Source: Aradus depressus
Lineage: Eukaryota; Arthropoda; Insecta; Hemiptera; Aradidae
DNA: 64,000 bases
Assembly: GCA_963662175.1 (NCBI GenBank)
Contig: OY759223.1
Span: 12,254,249 to 12,318,248 of the forward strand
Direction: 5' to 3'
Position numbers and translations under genes: made by a program
Notes under the pieces: generated by a model
The model's input: only the letters and a program-made list of their open reading frames with translations
Database searches by the model: none
Told to the model about the DNA's origin: nothing
Shown: one piece after another, positions 25,389-36,549 of the stretch
How positions within the stretch are numbered: the first letter of the stretch is position 1
Layout: every line of letters begins with the position of its first letter

Positions 25389-26744
25389 GTGAGAATGAAA
25401 CCCAACATCAACTCGACCGAAAAACCGGTCAACACGAAAAATGGACTCACGGATAACCTCAAAGCACGACTGAACAATACAGGTAACTCAGATCAGTCGA
25501 ACTCACCCCGACTTGTGAGCCAGCCGAAGAGACCCTGTCCCCCAGAAGAAGACATGGTGTTCCCAGCACTCCCGGAGTCAGCCATGCAGCTAGACGGAGA
25601 GCCCTCACCGGGGGCCAGCCACACCCAGCCCAAGCGGAACAGGTACGCAACTCATTCCACTATACCCACGCACAACACATTCGCGCCACTCGCAGCACTC
25701 ATCACCGACCAACACACTAACGATACCACCCCACAGACAGAAAAACAACTTAAAATCCCCCCAATTTTCCTTTGTGAAGCCGACGATTTTCAAAAAGTAC
25801 TGACAGACATTAAAAGTATCACAACATCTCCCTTCGAAACAAAACAATGCCACAAAAAAATTAAAATATCCCTTATGACATCTGAAGACTTTAGGAAACT
25901 GACCAAATTTTACCAAACAAATGACGTAAAATACTATACTTTCCTGAACTCCGAGGATAGGAAAATTTCCGTTGTTATCCGAGGGGTTCCATACTCCCTG
26001 ACTGAAACCGAAATCCAAGACGAACTAACCCCGAGATACCCAGTCCTGAGTGTAACAAGGCTACTGAGGCTACAAGGCTACAAAGGCCCCACTCCACTGT
26101 GTGCTGTCGAGCTCCAGAATACTCCGGAGGGGAAAGCGATTTTTCAATTATCTCGTCTCTTTTACACTATAGTGACTGTCGAACCGCGGAAGAGGTCTCA
26201 ACGCATTGTGCAGTGCACGAATTGCCAGCAAGTGGGACATAGCAAGAACTTCTGCCACCTTGACCCAAAATGTGTCAAGTGTGCAGGAGATCATCATTTC
26301 ACAGCTTGCCCATCACGTACTCTCCAAGAGTCCCCAAAGTGCTCTAACTGTGGTGGAAGCCACCCCGCCAATTATAGAGGCTGTGAAACCTTCTTAAAAC
26401 TTCAATCACGAATTACACACAGAAAACACATACCAACCCACATTCATGACACAACAAATGCAAATCCATCTAGACTTACTCCCCAAAAAGTCTCAGAAAA
26501 TCCTCCACAGTCACAGCAAAACATCCCTTCAGGAGCTAAATCAAACCCTTGGTTTACCCGGAGCAGACACCACACACAGACACCAGCAAGCACCCCTCAT
26601 CAAACTAACCTCAACGAACAAGACCCCTCATCAAACCTATTTGACATACTACTAAATTTAATTAAACCTTTCATTCCCAAAATCAAATACTTCATTTCCA
26701 CAATACTCAATAACATACTTTCTTCCAATTATGGTCAGCACTAA
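25389..26744 (+). CDS. LINE ORF1, gag-like nucleic-acid-binding protein
   Basis: The frame is intact at 451 codons. The N-terminal 130 residues are polar and low-complexity. A central part with VVIRGVPYSLTETEIQ (about 198-213) matches the domain that precedes the zinc knuckles in jockey-type gag proteins. Three knuckles follow: C276-C279-H284-C289, C295-C298-H302-C307 and C318-C321-H325-C332. Such proteins package the LINE RNA and chaperone nucleic acid. The last 14 bases overlap the start of ORF2 in another frame, the usual tight coupling in this clade. The start chosen is the first ATG of the frame, preceded by a 180-base leader. Confidence 0.85.
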   Translation: MRMKPNINSTEKPVNTKNGLTDNLKARLNNTGNSDQSNSPRLVSQPKRPCPPEEDMVFPALPESAMQLDGEPSPGASHTQPKRNRYATHSTIPTHNTFAPLAALITDQHTNDTTPQTEKQLKIPPIFLCEADDFQKVLTDIKSITTSPFETKQCHKKIKISLMTSEDFRKLTKFYQTNDVKYYTFLNSEDRKISVVIRGVPYSLTETEIQDELTPRYPVLSVTRLLRLQGYKGPTPLCAVELQNTPEGKAIFQLSRLFYTIVTVEPRKRSQRIVQCTNCQQVGHSKNFCHLDPKCVKCAGDHHFTACPSRTLQESPKCSNCGGSHPANYRGCETFLKLQSRITHRKHIPTHIHDTTNANPSRLTPQKVSENPPQSQQNIPSGAKSNPWFTRSRHHTQTPASTPHQTNLNEQDPSSNLFDILLNLIKPFIPKIKYFISTILNNILSSNYGQH

Positions 26745-29443
26745 TTCCACAGTTGATCAAAGTTTAACAATCCTAAATTGGAACGCGAATGGGTTGAAAG
26801 CAAAGCAACAGTCTTTCAGTAACCTCCTAACACGATACAACATAGACATAGTTTGCCTAACAGAAAGACACTTCAAAGCGACAGACCCATTCAGACTGAC
26901 AGGATACGTGACATACAGACGAGACAGACAAACCCGAATAGCCTCTGGAGGAGTAGCTGTTTGTGTGAAGAAAAAAATAAAGCATTCCCATCTACTTCTT
27001 CCTGAACTGGAGCACCTGGAGGCTGTCGGGATTCAACTGACACTCACCAACAACAGACGACTCTACATCATCTCGGGATACCAACGACCAAACTTAAGAA
27101 TAAAACAGACAGACCTAGAACACATTTTTACAGGAGACGCGACTGCACTTTTCGGGGACCTCAATAGCAAGCACACAATCTGGGGCTGCAGAAGAACCAA
27201 TAACAATGGGGTCAGACTTTTGTCGGCCACAAACAACCTCGGTGTTCAGGTCTCAGCCCCAGACGAACCAACCTTCTACCCGTCACAACACAGATATCAT
27301 CCAGACATCCTAGACATCACATTTATAAAAAATTTCACATTCCCAATATATCACAAGACACTAACAGAACTCGATTCAGACCACGTCCCCGTCCTTAACA
27401 CATTCACAGAACACAAACACTACACCGAACCGCTTCCACGACTTATAACAGGAAAAAGTGATTGGAAAACTTTTCAATGGGAAATGGATCAAACTCTTGA
27501 AATTCCAATCTACTACAATCACACAGACGACATAGACTGCGCAATACAGACATTCACACAAACTGTTTACACATCTGTTCACAATGCTACATATCACCAC
27601 TTCAAAGACAGACGACCACATATACCTGACTCCATTCCCACTCAAATCCTAGCACTAATTCACGAAACAACAAGCTCGCAAACGCTGGCAAAGAACAAGA
27701 TGTGATGTAGATAAAAGAGACCTCAATCGCTTGACCCGACGGGTGAGATGGGAGCTCGACAATCACAGAATTTGTAAGTACAGGGCTTACTTGACCGACA
27801 TGACCTCCGGCGATAGTAGTCTCTGGAAAGAAACCCGACGAATTTTGAGACAAAACACATCCTTGCCCCCACTGACAGATGGACATCACACAGTGACGAG
27901 CGACGAAGACAAATGCGAAATCCTGGCAACACACCTCGAACAAAAGTACCGCACACACGACACTGCTAACACAGACATGAACACCACAGTACACACATAT
28001 CTATCCATACCGACACAAACTGTTGAAAATGTCATCAAGTTCACCACACCCTCAGAAATCACAACATTAATAACAAACTTAGCAAACAACAAGGCCCCCG
28101 GTGAGGATCTCATTCCGAACATAGTGCTGAAGAAGCTGCCACCCAAGAGTATAGCCTTTCTAACCGGTCTGTTCAACGCATGCCTGCGATGCAGCTATTT
28201 TCCTCGAAATTGGAAAAACGCGGTTGTAATCGTCTTCCATAATTATGGTAAGCCCAAGCAAGAGCCGGACAGCTATCGGCCTATAAGCCTTCTGAACTCG
28301 TTGTCGAAGATCTTCGAACGACTAATATTGAGAAGACTGGGTTCTCACCTGGAAAGCGCAGGAATTGTTCCAGCTCACCAGTTTGGTTTCAAACATAATC
28401 ATTCATCTGTGCATCAGCTACAGAGGGTCTCGGAAAAGATTGTGAATGGTTTCGAACAGAAGACATATACAACCTCCGTCTTTTTAGATGTAGCTTCCGC
28501 GTTCGACTCGGTGTGGCATGAAGGTCTCCGCTATAAGCTGAGGAAGACATGGGCTCCACAGTACTTGGAAAAGATCGTTGATTCCTTTTTGGAGAACAGG
28601 ACGTTTTAAGTGCGGGTCAACAACATCCTCAGCTCCAAGCGTAGTATTCTGGCGGGAGTGCCACAGGGAGCTATCCTCAGTCCCCTCCTCTTCAGCTTAT
28701 ACTGCTGCGACATCCCCGAGCCATGTAATACCACTCTAGCACTATACGCAGACGACACACTACTTATGTGTCAACATGAAGACCTCCAGACAGCAGTTGA
28801 CATGTTACAAACTTCTCTCAACCACGTCTCCAGCTGGTTCGCTCGATGGAAGCTTCAGTTGAACGCCAGTAAAACAGAAGCGAAGATTTTTGCCCTTCGC
28901 CGATTTTTTACAGAGGACCAGAGTAGGCTGCGGGTTGACGGACTTTCCATTCCATGGAACCCTAAAGATCAGGCTGTCCGGTACCTTGGTGTATTCTTAA
29001 ACACACGGCTCACATGGAAACTTCACATCAACACAAAACTTACACAAGCATACACCCGTTTAAAACATCTCTATCCACTCATTAACCGCAACACACCCCT
29101 CAAACACTCTTGCACACTACTCCTGTACAAAGCGTTACTTCTCCCATTGTTAACATACGCCTGTCCAATATGGCATGGCGCCAGTCCTTCACTCATAACA
29201 CGACTACAAACATTTCAGAACAAAATTCTTTGTGTGTCTCTGAATGCACCATGGTTTATCCGAAACAGCCAACTCCATGAGGAACTGGGAGTTCCTCGGG
29301 CCGCAGCCTATTTAAGGTCCTTAGTAGGTAACTACCACGGAAGACTAGGCCTGTGTTCTGGAGCAGCCCACTACAATCTTGGCCAGCCTACTCTCCACAG
29401 AAGGCTCAAACCAAGATTATACCAAGACATTATTATTAATTAA
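26731..29443 (+). pseudogene. LINE ORF2, endonuclease-reverse transcriptase, disrupted
   Basis: The first 310 or so codons (from ATG 26731) form an APE-type endonuclease: LNWNANGLK, the LTER motif, SGYQRP, GDLNSKHTIWG and DSDHVP. Near 27655-27662 the frame shifts; the continuing frame reads TKQQARKRWQRTR and then RDLNRLTRRVRWEL. Reverse-transcriptase motifs follow, including APGEDLIPN, PDSYRPISLL and HQFGFK, then a TAA stop at 28607-28609. In the same frame after the stop come GVPQGAILSPLLF and the catalytic YADD at 28745-28756. The C-terminus ends at 29443. One frameshift and one stop in about 900 codons suggest an inactivated but not ancient copy. Confidence 0.85.
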
Positions 29444-29520
29444 TTTCATTTTATATTTTCCATTTTATACTTTGTGTGAAGAACCAAGATGTTCTGGTCC
29501 AAATAAAGTGTGTTGTTGTT

Positions 29521-32300
29521 AAGAGTGGGCTTTGAGGTACCGTTTTGACATATTTTCTGAAAAACAAATTAATACAGCTATGTTGGTAGATAGGCAGCAT
29601 CCAGAAACGAAGATGGTCAACCAAAGAAAGATTCAGATGTATCGGGAAAGTCCCATCCGAAGGACGACGTGCTCAAGTAATTTTTAACCTAAATGAAATG
29701 TCACGTACCCAGGTTTAGATACATAACATAAGACTCATTATCGAGTACCTGACATACGAAAAGGCCCTCGATCATAGCTTAAAGTCCAATCCGAGGACGA
29801 CGTGCTCAAATTTATTTTTATCTTCCCGATTAAAACATCTGACCTAATTGACTTGGCTAGATTTCGAAATGGCGATCCTGAGCTCGGTAAACTCCATTCT
29901 TCAAATTTCTCGCTTTTAAACGGTTTTTAGATTTCATATTTGTTAAAACTGATTAACAACCGGGATATCTGAATCCTACACAAAAATTGAAATAAAAATG
30001 TTTTCGAAAAAAGTCGGACTAAATACCATTCTTCAAACTTCCTGCTTTTTAACGGTTTATAGATTTAATATTTGTTAAAACTGAGAGACAGATTCAGATA
30101 TATCGGGAAAGTCCCACCCGAAAGACGACGTGCTCAAGGTTATTTTTAATCTAAGTGAAATTTCAGCTACCCAGGTTTAGATACATAACATACGACTCAT
30201 TATCCAGTACCTGACATACAAAAAGGCCCTCGATCATAGCTTGAAGTCCAATCCGAAGGACGACGTGCTCAAGTTATTTTTAACGTAAATGAAATTTCAA
30301 CTACCCAGGTTTAGATACATAACATACGACTCATTATCGAGTACCTGACATACGAAAAGGCCCTCGATCATAGCTTAAAGCCCAATCCGAAGGACGACGT
30401 GCTCAAATTTATTTTTATCTTTCCGATTAAAACATCTGAGCTAAGTGACTTGGCTAGATTTCTAAATGGCGATCCTGAGCTCGGTCGACACCATTCTTCA
30501 AATGAAAGATAACCTTTTAAACGGTTTTTAGTTTTCATATTTGTTAAAACTGATGAACAACCGGGATATCTGAATCCTACACAAAAATCAAAATAAAAAT
30601 GTTTTTCAAAAAATTCGCGCTATTTAACGGATTATAGGCTTAATAATTCTGTGGGGTTGGAGTAAAGGGGTATATGTCAGTTTTTCTGTTTTCAGTTTTC
30701 AGTTTTCAGAGAACTCCCAAGTTTCTCAGTTGTCCCCCTTTTCACTTCCTTTTTTTTCAATGATGTCATAAGATTCTGGCTTATTTCTCTTTACCCCAAC
30801 ATAGAGATCACCTATCTAAAGCAAGTTATGACTTGCTTTAGATAGGTGTTACCCATTTTCACAAAAAATTGACATATACCCCTTTACCCAAACAGCACAG
30901 AATTGTTAAAACTGATACGACAGATTCAGATATATCCGGAAAGTCCCATCCGAAGGACGACGTGCTCAAAGTTATTTTTAACTTCCCGATTAAAATATCT
31001 GACTTAAGTGCCTCAACTAGATTTCTAAGTGGCGATCCTGAGCTCGGTAGACTCCATTCTTCAAATTTCTCGCTTTTTAACGGTTTATAGATTTAATAAT
31101 TGTTAAAACTGATACGACAGATTAAGATATATCCGGAAAGTCCCATCCGAAGGACGACGTGCTCAAGGTTATATTCAACCTAAGTGAAATTTCACCTACC
31201 CAGGTTTATTTACATAACATACGTCTCATTATCGAATACCTCACATTCGAAAAAGCCCTGGAGCATCGCTAAAGTCCCATTCGAAGGTCGACGTGCTCAA
31301 AGTTATTTTTAACTTCCCGATTAAAATATCTGACTTAAGTGCCTCAGCTAGATTTCTAAGTGGCGATCCTGAGCTCGGTAGTCTCCATTCTCAAATTTCT
31401 CGCTTTTTAACGGTTTATAAATTTAATATTTGTTAAAACTGATAGAGAACAACCGGATTATCTGAATGCTACACAAAAATCAAAATAAAAATGTTTTTTT
31501 AAAAATTCGCGCTATTTAACGGTTTATAGGTTTAATAATTGTTAAAACTGATACGACAAATTCAGATATATCCGGAAAGTCCCATCCGAAGGACGACGTG
31601 CTCAAGGCTGTTTTCAACCTGTAAAATTTCACCTACCCAGGTCTATTTACATAACATACGACTCATTATCGAGTACTTTACATTCGAAAAAGCCCTGGAG
31701 CATACCTTAATGTCCCATCCGAAGGACGACGTGCTCAAGGTTATTTTCAACCTAAGTGAAATTTCACCTACCCAGGTTTATTTACATAACATACGTCTTA
31801 TTATCGAGTACCTCACGTTCGAAAAAGCCCTGGATCATCGCTTAAAGTCCCATCCGAAGGACGACGTGCTCAAGGTTATTTTTAACTTCCCGATTAAAAC
31901 ATCTGACCTAAGTGCCTCAGCTAGATTTCTAAGTGGCGGTCCTGAGCTCGGTAGACTCCATTCTTCAAATTTCTCGCTTTTTCACGGTTTATAGATTTAA
32001 TATTTGTTAAAACTGATAGAGAACGACCGGGATATCTGAATGTTACACATAAATCAAAATAAAAATGTTTTTAAAAAAATTCGCGCAATTTAACGGTTTA
32101 TAGGCGTAATAATTGTTAAAACTGATACGACAGATTCAGATATATCCGGAAAGTCCCATCCGAAGTACGACGTGCTCAAGGTTATTTTTAACTTCCCGAT
32201 TAAAACATCTGACCTAAGTGCCTCAGCTAGATTTCTAAGTGGCGATCCTGAGCTCGGTAGACTCCATTCTCAAATTTCTGGCTTTTTAACGGTTTATCAT
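29521..32300 (-). repeat. SINE-derived satellite units, inverted
   Basis: At least nine reverse-oriented core units occur, for example near 29654, 30115, 30254, 30388, 30945, 31142, 31575, 31710, 31851 and 32154. They carry the same spacer (TTAAAACTGATACGACAGATT) and the same GCGCTATTTAACGG phrase seen reversed in the left array. A MITE has inserted at 30649-30900. Plus-strand open frames of 73-151 codons here are antisense readings of the SINE core. Confidence 0.8.
30649..30900. mobile_element. 252-bp MITE with AATT target duplication
   Basis: The terminal inverted repeats begin CTGTG and share AGTAAAGGGGTATATGTCA on the left with the reverse of TGACATATACCCCTTTACC on the right. AATT lies on both sides (30645-30648 and 30901-30904), while the empty site elsewhere in the satellite reads TTAATAATTGTTAAAAC with a single AATT. 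Inside is a perfect 18-bp hairpin (30809-30826 with 30831-30848, 4-base loop). It has no coding capacity. The superfamily is not clear from the ends. Confidence 0.8.
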
Positions 32301-32751
32301 CATCATATATGAGGAGTTTGGAGCCAGAGCGGACCAATTGGTTGAAACTGAACAGGTAGAAAATGGCAATTGAAAATTGAGTACATTTTGTTTATCTCCA
32401 TAAATGGGCCCCAAATATTTATTTATATTTGAAATTTTAGAATTTGTTCGTCATCGTCTTTGGAAGGTTATAGGCGTATTAGTACCTCAATATCTGGTCC
32501 ATCCCAGCATCCACCCACGCAATCTTTGTAACTCGAAAACCATTGCAACGATTAATGAGAAATCTTTTTGAATAAATTAGTTTTAGCTCCAAAGCTAGCG
32601 TTACTACAGTTGAAGGACTATAAGCCTTCTTCCGTATGAATAATTTAATATTATAACATCATGAATGTACTGTCGAGGAACTGAATAGCCTTATAGGAGA
32701 TATTGGGAGAAAAGTCAAAGTTCCCCGGGCAACGCCGGGTATTACTGATAG
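32301..32751 (+). mobile_element. Helitron-like 3' terminus (element B or D)
   Basis: The 3' domain GTTGAAGGACTATAAGCC ... TCATGAATGTACTGTCGAGG ... CCCCGGGCAACGCCGGG is nearly identical to that of element C. It ends TATTACTGATAG at 32751, a CTAG variant. The next base starts element E. The part 32301-32590 is unlike the other elements and has no recognisable content. Which 5' end belongs to this terminus is not certain; 19706 is the nearest unpaired one. Confidence 0.65.
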
Positions 32752-35314
32752 TCTATATTAATAAAACTGAAACGGAGTTTGTTTGTTTGTTTGTATGTTT
32801 GTTCCTTCATCACGCCCAAACGGCCGGACGGATTTTTATGAAACTTCCCATGTAGCATTCTTTTGAGCCCGATTGAATAATAGGCTATGTGGCGTCCCAA
32901 AATTTTGAACGGGAGGGGGGGTTGTAAGGGGGGCTCAAGTATATATATAGTCCTACCTCATTAACGGTTGGTCGGATTGTCACGAAATTTCACATGTAAT
33001 ATTTTTAAAGGCCAAATAGAAAAATAGGCAATGTGTCGTCCCAAAATTTCGAACGGGAGGGGGGGTTGTAAGGGGGGGCTAAGCATAAAAATAGTGCTAA
33101 CTCATTGATTAATGGTCGGATTGTCATGAAATTTCATATGTAGTATTATTGAAGGCCGAATAGAAAAGAAAAGTGTGCGACGTCACAAAATTGTGAACGG
33201 GAGGGGGGTTGTGAATTTTTGAACTGAGCCCCCTCCGCGGAACTCCCCCCTCCCCTCAGCCGAGATCGCTGAAATTTGACTTGTTATGTCCTAAGTGGAT
33301 TTTAGTTTTAAATACGAAATTTGATGTCGATACATTCATTACATCGGCAGTTATTGGGATTTTTGAATTGAGCCCCCACCCCGGAACTCCCCCCTCCCCT
33401 CGGCCGATATCGCTGAAATTTGACTGGTTATGTCCTAAGTGGATTTTAGTTTTAAATACGAAATTTGATGTCGATACATTTATTACATCGGCAGTTATTG
33501 GGATTTTTGAATTGAGCCTCCACCCCGGAACTCACCCCTCCCCTCGGCCGATATCGCTGAAATTTGACTGGTTATGTCTTCCGCGGATGGTAATTCTAAA
33601 TACGAAATTGGAAGTTGATACATTCATTACATCGGCAGTTATTGGGATTTTTAAATTTAGTTTCGCTTATCTACCCATTCTCTTCCACCGGCTTCAATAC
33701 TTCTATACTCGAACGGGGTTTGTTTGTATTTTTGTTCCAGCATCACGCCCAAACTGCTGGACGGATATTCCTGAAACTTCACATGTAGCATCCTTTCAAG
33801 ACCGATTGAATAATAGGCTATGTGGCGCCCCAAAATTTTGACCGGGAGGGGGGTTGTAAGGCGGGGCTAAGCATAAAAATAGTGCTAACTCATTGATTAA
33901 TGGTCGGATTGTCATGAAATTTCATTTGTAGTATTCTTGAAGGCCAAATAGAAAAGAAAAGTGTGCGACGTCACAAAATTGTGAACGGAAGGGGGGTTGT
34001 GAATTTTTGAACTGAGCCCCCACCCCGGAACTCCCCCCTCCCCTCAGCCGAGATCGCTGAAATTTGACTGGTTATGTCCTAAGTGGATTTTAGTTATAAA
34101 TACGAAATTTGATGTCAATACATTCATTACATCGGCAGTTATTGGGATTTTTGAATTGAGCCTCCACCCCGGAACTCCCCCCTCCCCTCGGCCGATATCG
34201 CTGAAATTTGACTGGTTATGTCCTCCGCGGATGGTAATTTTAAATACGAAATTTGAAGTTGATACATTCATTACATCGGCAGTTATTGGGATTTTTTAAT
34301 TCAGTTTCGCTTATCTACCCATTCTCTTCCACCGGCTTCAATACTTCTATACTCGAATGGGGTTTGTTTGTATTTTTGTTCCAGCATCACGCCCAAACGG
34401 CTGGACGGATATTCCTGAAACTTCACATGTAGCATCCTTTCAAGACCGATTGAATAATAGGCTATGTGGCGGCCCAAAATTTCGACCGGGAGGGGGGTTG
34501 TAAGGCGGGGATAAGCATAAAAATAGTGCTAACTCATTGATTAATGGTCGGATTGTCATGAAATTTCATATGTAGTATTCTTGAAGGCCAAATAGAAAAG
34601 AAAAGTGGGCGACGTCACAAAATTGTGAACGGAAGGGGGGTTGTGAATTTTTGAACTGAGCCCCCCCCCCCCGGAACTCCCCCCTCCCCTCGGCCGATAT
34701 CGCTGAAATTTGACTGGTTATGTCCTCCGTGAATGTTAATTTTAAATACGAAATTCGGAGTTGCAAGGCGCATACTATCTAAGGTGACCGGCGTTCTTAA
34801 GTAGGAACTAGCTGTGGTTCCAAGTGGTCCTAAGAACTTACTAGCTGGGCATCCCGCCGTTGCAAGGCATTTACTACGAGTAGCTGTGTGGCCCAGCGTT
34901 CCTGAACACGAACTAGCTGTGGTGCGAAGCATTCCTAAGAACGTAATAGCTGTTGTGCCCAGCGGTTTTAAGCACACAATAACTGTGGTGCCCAGCTGTT
35001 CCGAGCACTTACTAGCTGGGATGGTACTCCGTTGCAAGACCGATAGACCGATACTAGCTGTGGTCACGAGCGTTCTTAAGTACATACTGGCTAGGATGTC
35101 CAGCGATGCTAAGTATTTACTAGCTGTGGTTTCCGCCGTTGAAATGCACATACTAGCTGTGGTGTCTTCCGTTGAAGGACTATAAGCCTTGTTCCATTTG
35201 AATAATTAAAAATTATTACATCATGAATGTACTTTCGAAGAATTGAATAGAATTCGAATGAGAGATTAGGAGAAAAATCAAAGTTCCCTGGGCAACGCCG
35301 GGTATTACTGCTAG
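32752..35314 (+). mobile_element. Complete non-autonomous Helitron-like element E
   Basis: The element is 2563 bp, from TCTATATTAATAAAACTGAA to the hairpin and CTAG at 35314. It holds G-rich ~145-bp units, then units of a second repeat with GAACTCCCCCCTCCCCTC, ATCGCTGAAATTTGACTGG and CATTACATCGGCAGTTATTG, and then an internal second copy of the 5' leader motif (33716 and 34368). The 33-bp minisatellite (34750-35170) and the conserved 3' domain follow. The internal leader copies about 650 bp apart show that part of the element was duplicated internally. Open frames of 151-186 codons here follow the repeat and are not genes. Confidence 0.8.
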
Positions 35315-36549
35315 TATAGAATAAACCAACTATCAATTACACTGCCCATTCTTGTGTTTGCTAGCAAATTCCATCATACACACAAAATTTTTAATCTTCA
35401 ATTATTGATTTTTATTTTTCATTTCCTTTTGTGGCAGGCTTTCCTTACATATGGTTGAAGCCGATGTACCAACATTCCTGTAATAATGTGTTTTTCAGAA
35501 AATGTTTAGAAATTCGTGAATGTCAACCCAATTCTTATATTCCTTCCACGATTATTTTAGCAGGAAAATATCAAAAAATATTTTTCATTTCTACTTTTGT
35601 TATGTTTTCATTAAATACGGTGGAAGCTGATGCACCAGCATCTCCGTATTGAAGTGTTTTTAGGAAATATATGGGAATTCTTGTCACAAGGTCGACCTAG
35701 ATCATATATTCCTTTCACAATTATTTTAGAACGGAAAAATTAGAAAAAGTATTTTTCATATCTATCTCTGTTAAACTCTCATTAAATATGGTGGAAGCTG
35801 ATACACCATATTGCCGTATTGAGGTGTTTTCCAGAAAACAATGCTGGAATTCGTGTCACAAGGTCGACATAGATCTTAAATTCCTTCCACAATTATTTCA
35901 AAACGGAAAAGTTTGTTTAATTATTATTATATTAATTTTCGCGTTTAGTACCATTCCCATATTTACTCCCCTTCCAGGAAGGATTGAAAAATGTCGGTCT
36001 GAAGTGTATGGGTCCAGTTTCTCAAGCAGTCACTATATTAGAATTAAAATAAATTAGTATATTTAATTAATTCAGTAAAGTATCAAAAGCTGCGAAAACC
36101 AAGTTGCATTTTATAGAATACTTCAGTAAATTTCGTCTGTTCTCCTTGCCCTAGGGCATTAACGTTAAATCCAAAGGAAGAATAGAAAAAATAAATGAGG
36201 GAAGGTTTAGATTATAAGCAATACTTCAGGGTATTTATCAAATTAATTTTAATTAGAGAAAGAAATAACAACTCGTAATAATGGAATAAAGTAACTTAAA
36301 GAAATAATAAATAAAAACAGTTTATATAATGCAACACTGTTCCTCACTTTAAAAGTTAGCATGATTCATTTTAGGAAGGTTTCATTATTGTTCTGATATG
36401 AAGTTATAGTTATTTTTTTTATTGAGAATCAGTTGATAAGTTATTTATTAATATGAAGTGCTACCAGATTGTTCAAATAACATTTGTAATTCTTATTCCG
36501 TTTGAAGGCGAATGACATGTTTTGCTAGTGTGAGTGTCTCAAGGTTAAG
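35315..36549. repeat. Intergenic DNA with ~170-bp tandem repeat
   Basis: Between about 35440 and 35905 three diverged copies of a ~170-bp unit follow each other. Each has GGTKGAAGCYGATG, then GTATTGAGGTGTTTT-like sequence, a GTCACAAGGTCGAC phrase (in copies 2 and 3) and ATTCCTTCCACAATTATTT. From 35940 to 36549 the DNA is AT-rich with no gene visible. It includes the presumed COQ2 promoter, where I could not pick out a TATA box with confidence. Confidence 0.6.

Larger units (their letters stand above)
25210..29520 (+). mobile_element. Jockey-clade non-LTR retrotransposon (LINE)
   Basis: The element is about 4.3 kb. It has an AT-rich 5' leader, ORF1 (gag-like, three zinc knuckles) and an overlapping ORF2 (endonuclease plus reverse transcriptase), then a short 3' end with AATAAA and a TGTTGTTGTT tail. 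There is no RNase H domain, as in the jockey clade. The left boundary is where the satellite sequence GATGCTAGGAAA stops matching; the right boundary is where the satellite-associated AAGAGTGGGCTTTGAGG resumes. No target-site duplication is clear: the phrase AAGAGTGGACTTTG (25114) resembles the right flank but lies about 95 bp inside the left flank. ORF2 carries one frameshift and one stop, so this copy cannot move on its own. Confidence 0.85.
2215..35314 (+). mobile_element. Composite block of head-to-tail Helitron-like elements
   Basis: The block starts with TCTATATTAATAAAGCTGAA preceded by A at 2214 and ends with a GC-rich hairpin (CCTGGGCAACGCCGGG) and CTAG at 35311-35314, followed by T. 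A 5' TC, a 3' CTRR with a hairpin about 10 bases before it, and insertion between A and T are the textbook Helitron ends. Inside it, a 3' end is followed with no spacer by a new 5' TC end at 19705/19706 and at 32751/32752. It can therefore be read as three abutting elements of about 17.5, 13.0 and 2.6 kb, the second carrying a nested full element at 22116-24037. No Rep or helicase coding sequence is visible, so all copies are non-autonomous. The outer limits and the three-element reading are inference; the termini themselves are seen. Confidence 0.5.

Noticed and set aside
30869..31994. Plus-strand frames of 73 and 151 codons with the same protein-like motif
   Set aside because: They are the same SINE-core reading in the inverted array; the longer one spans two units by chance.
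33281..33841. 186-codon frame with repeated KFDWLCPKWILVLNTKFDV
   Set aside because: It follows the internal repeat of Helitron-like element E and has no conserved domain.
34615..35151. 178-codon minus-strand frame
   Set aside because: It is the antisense reading of the 33-bp minisatellite in element E.
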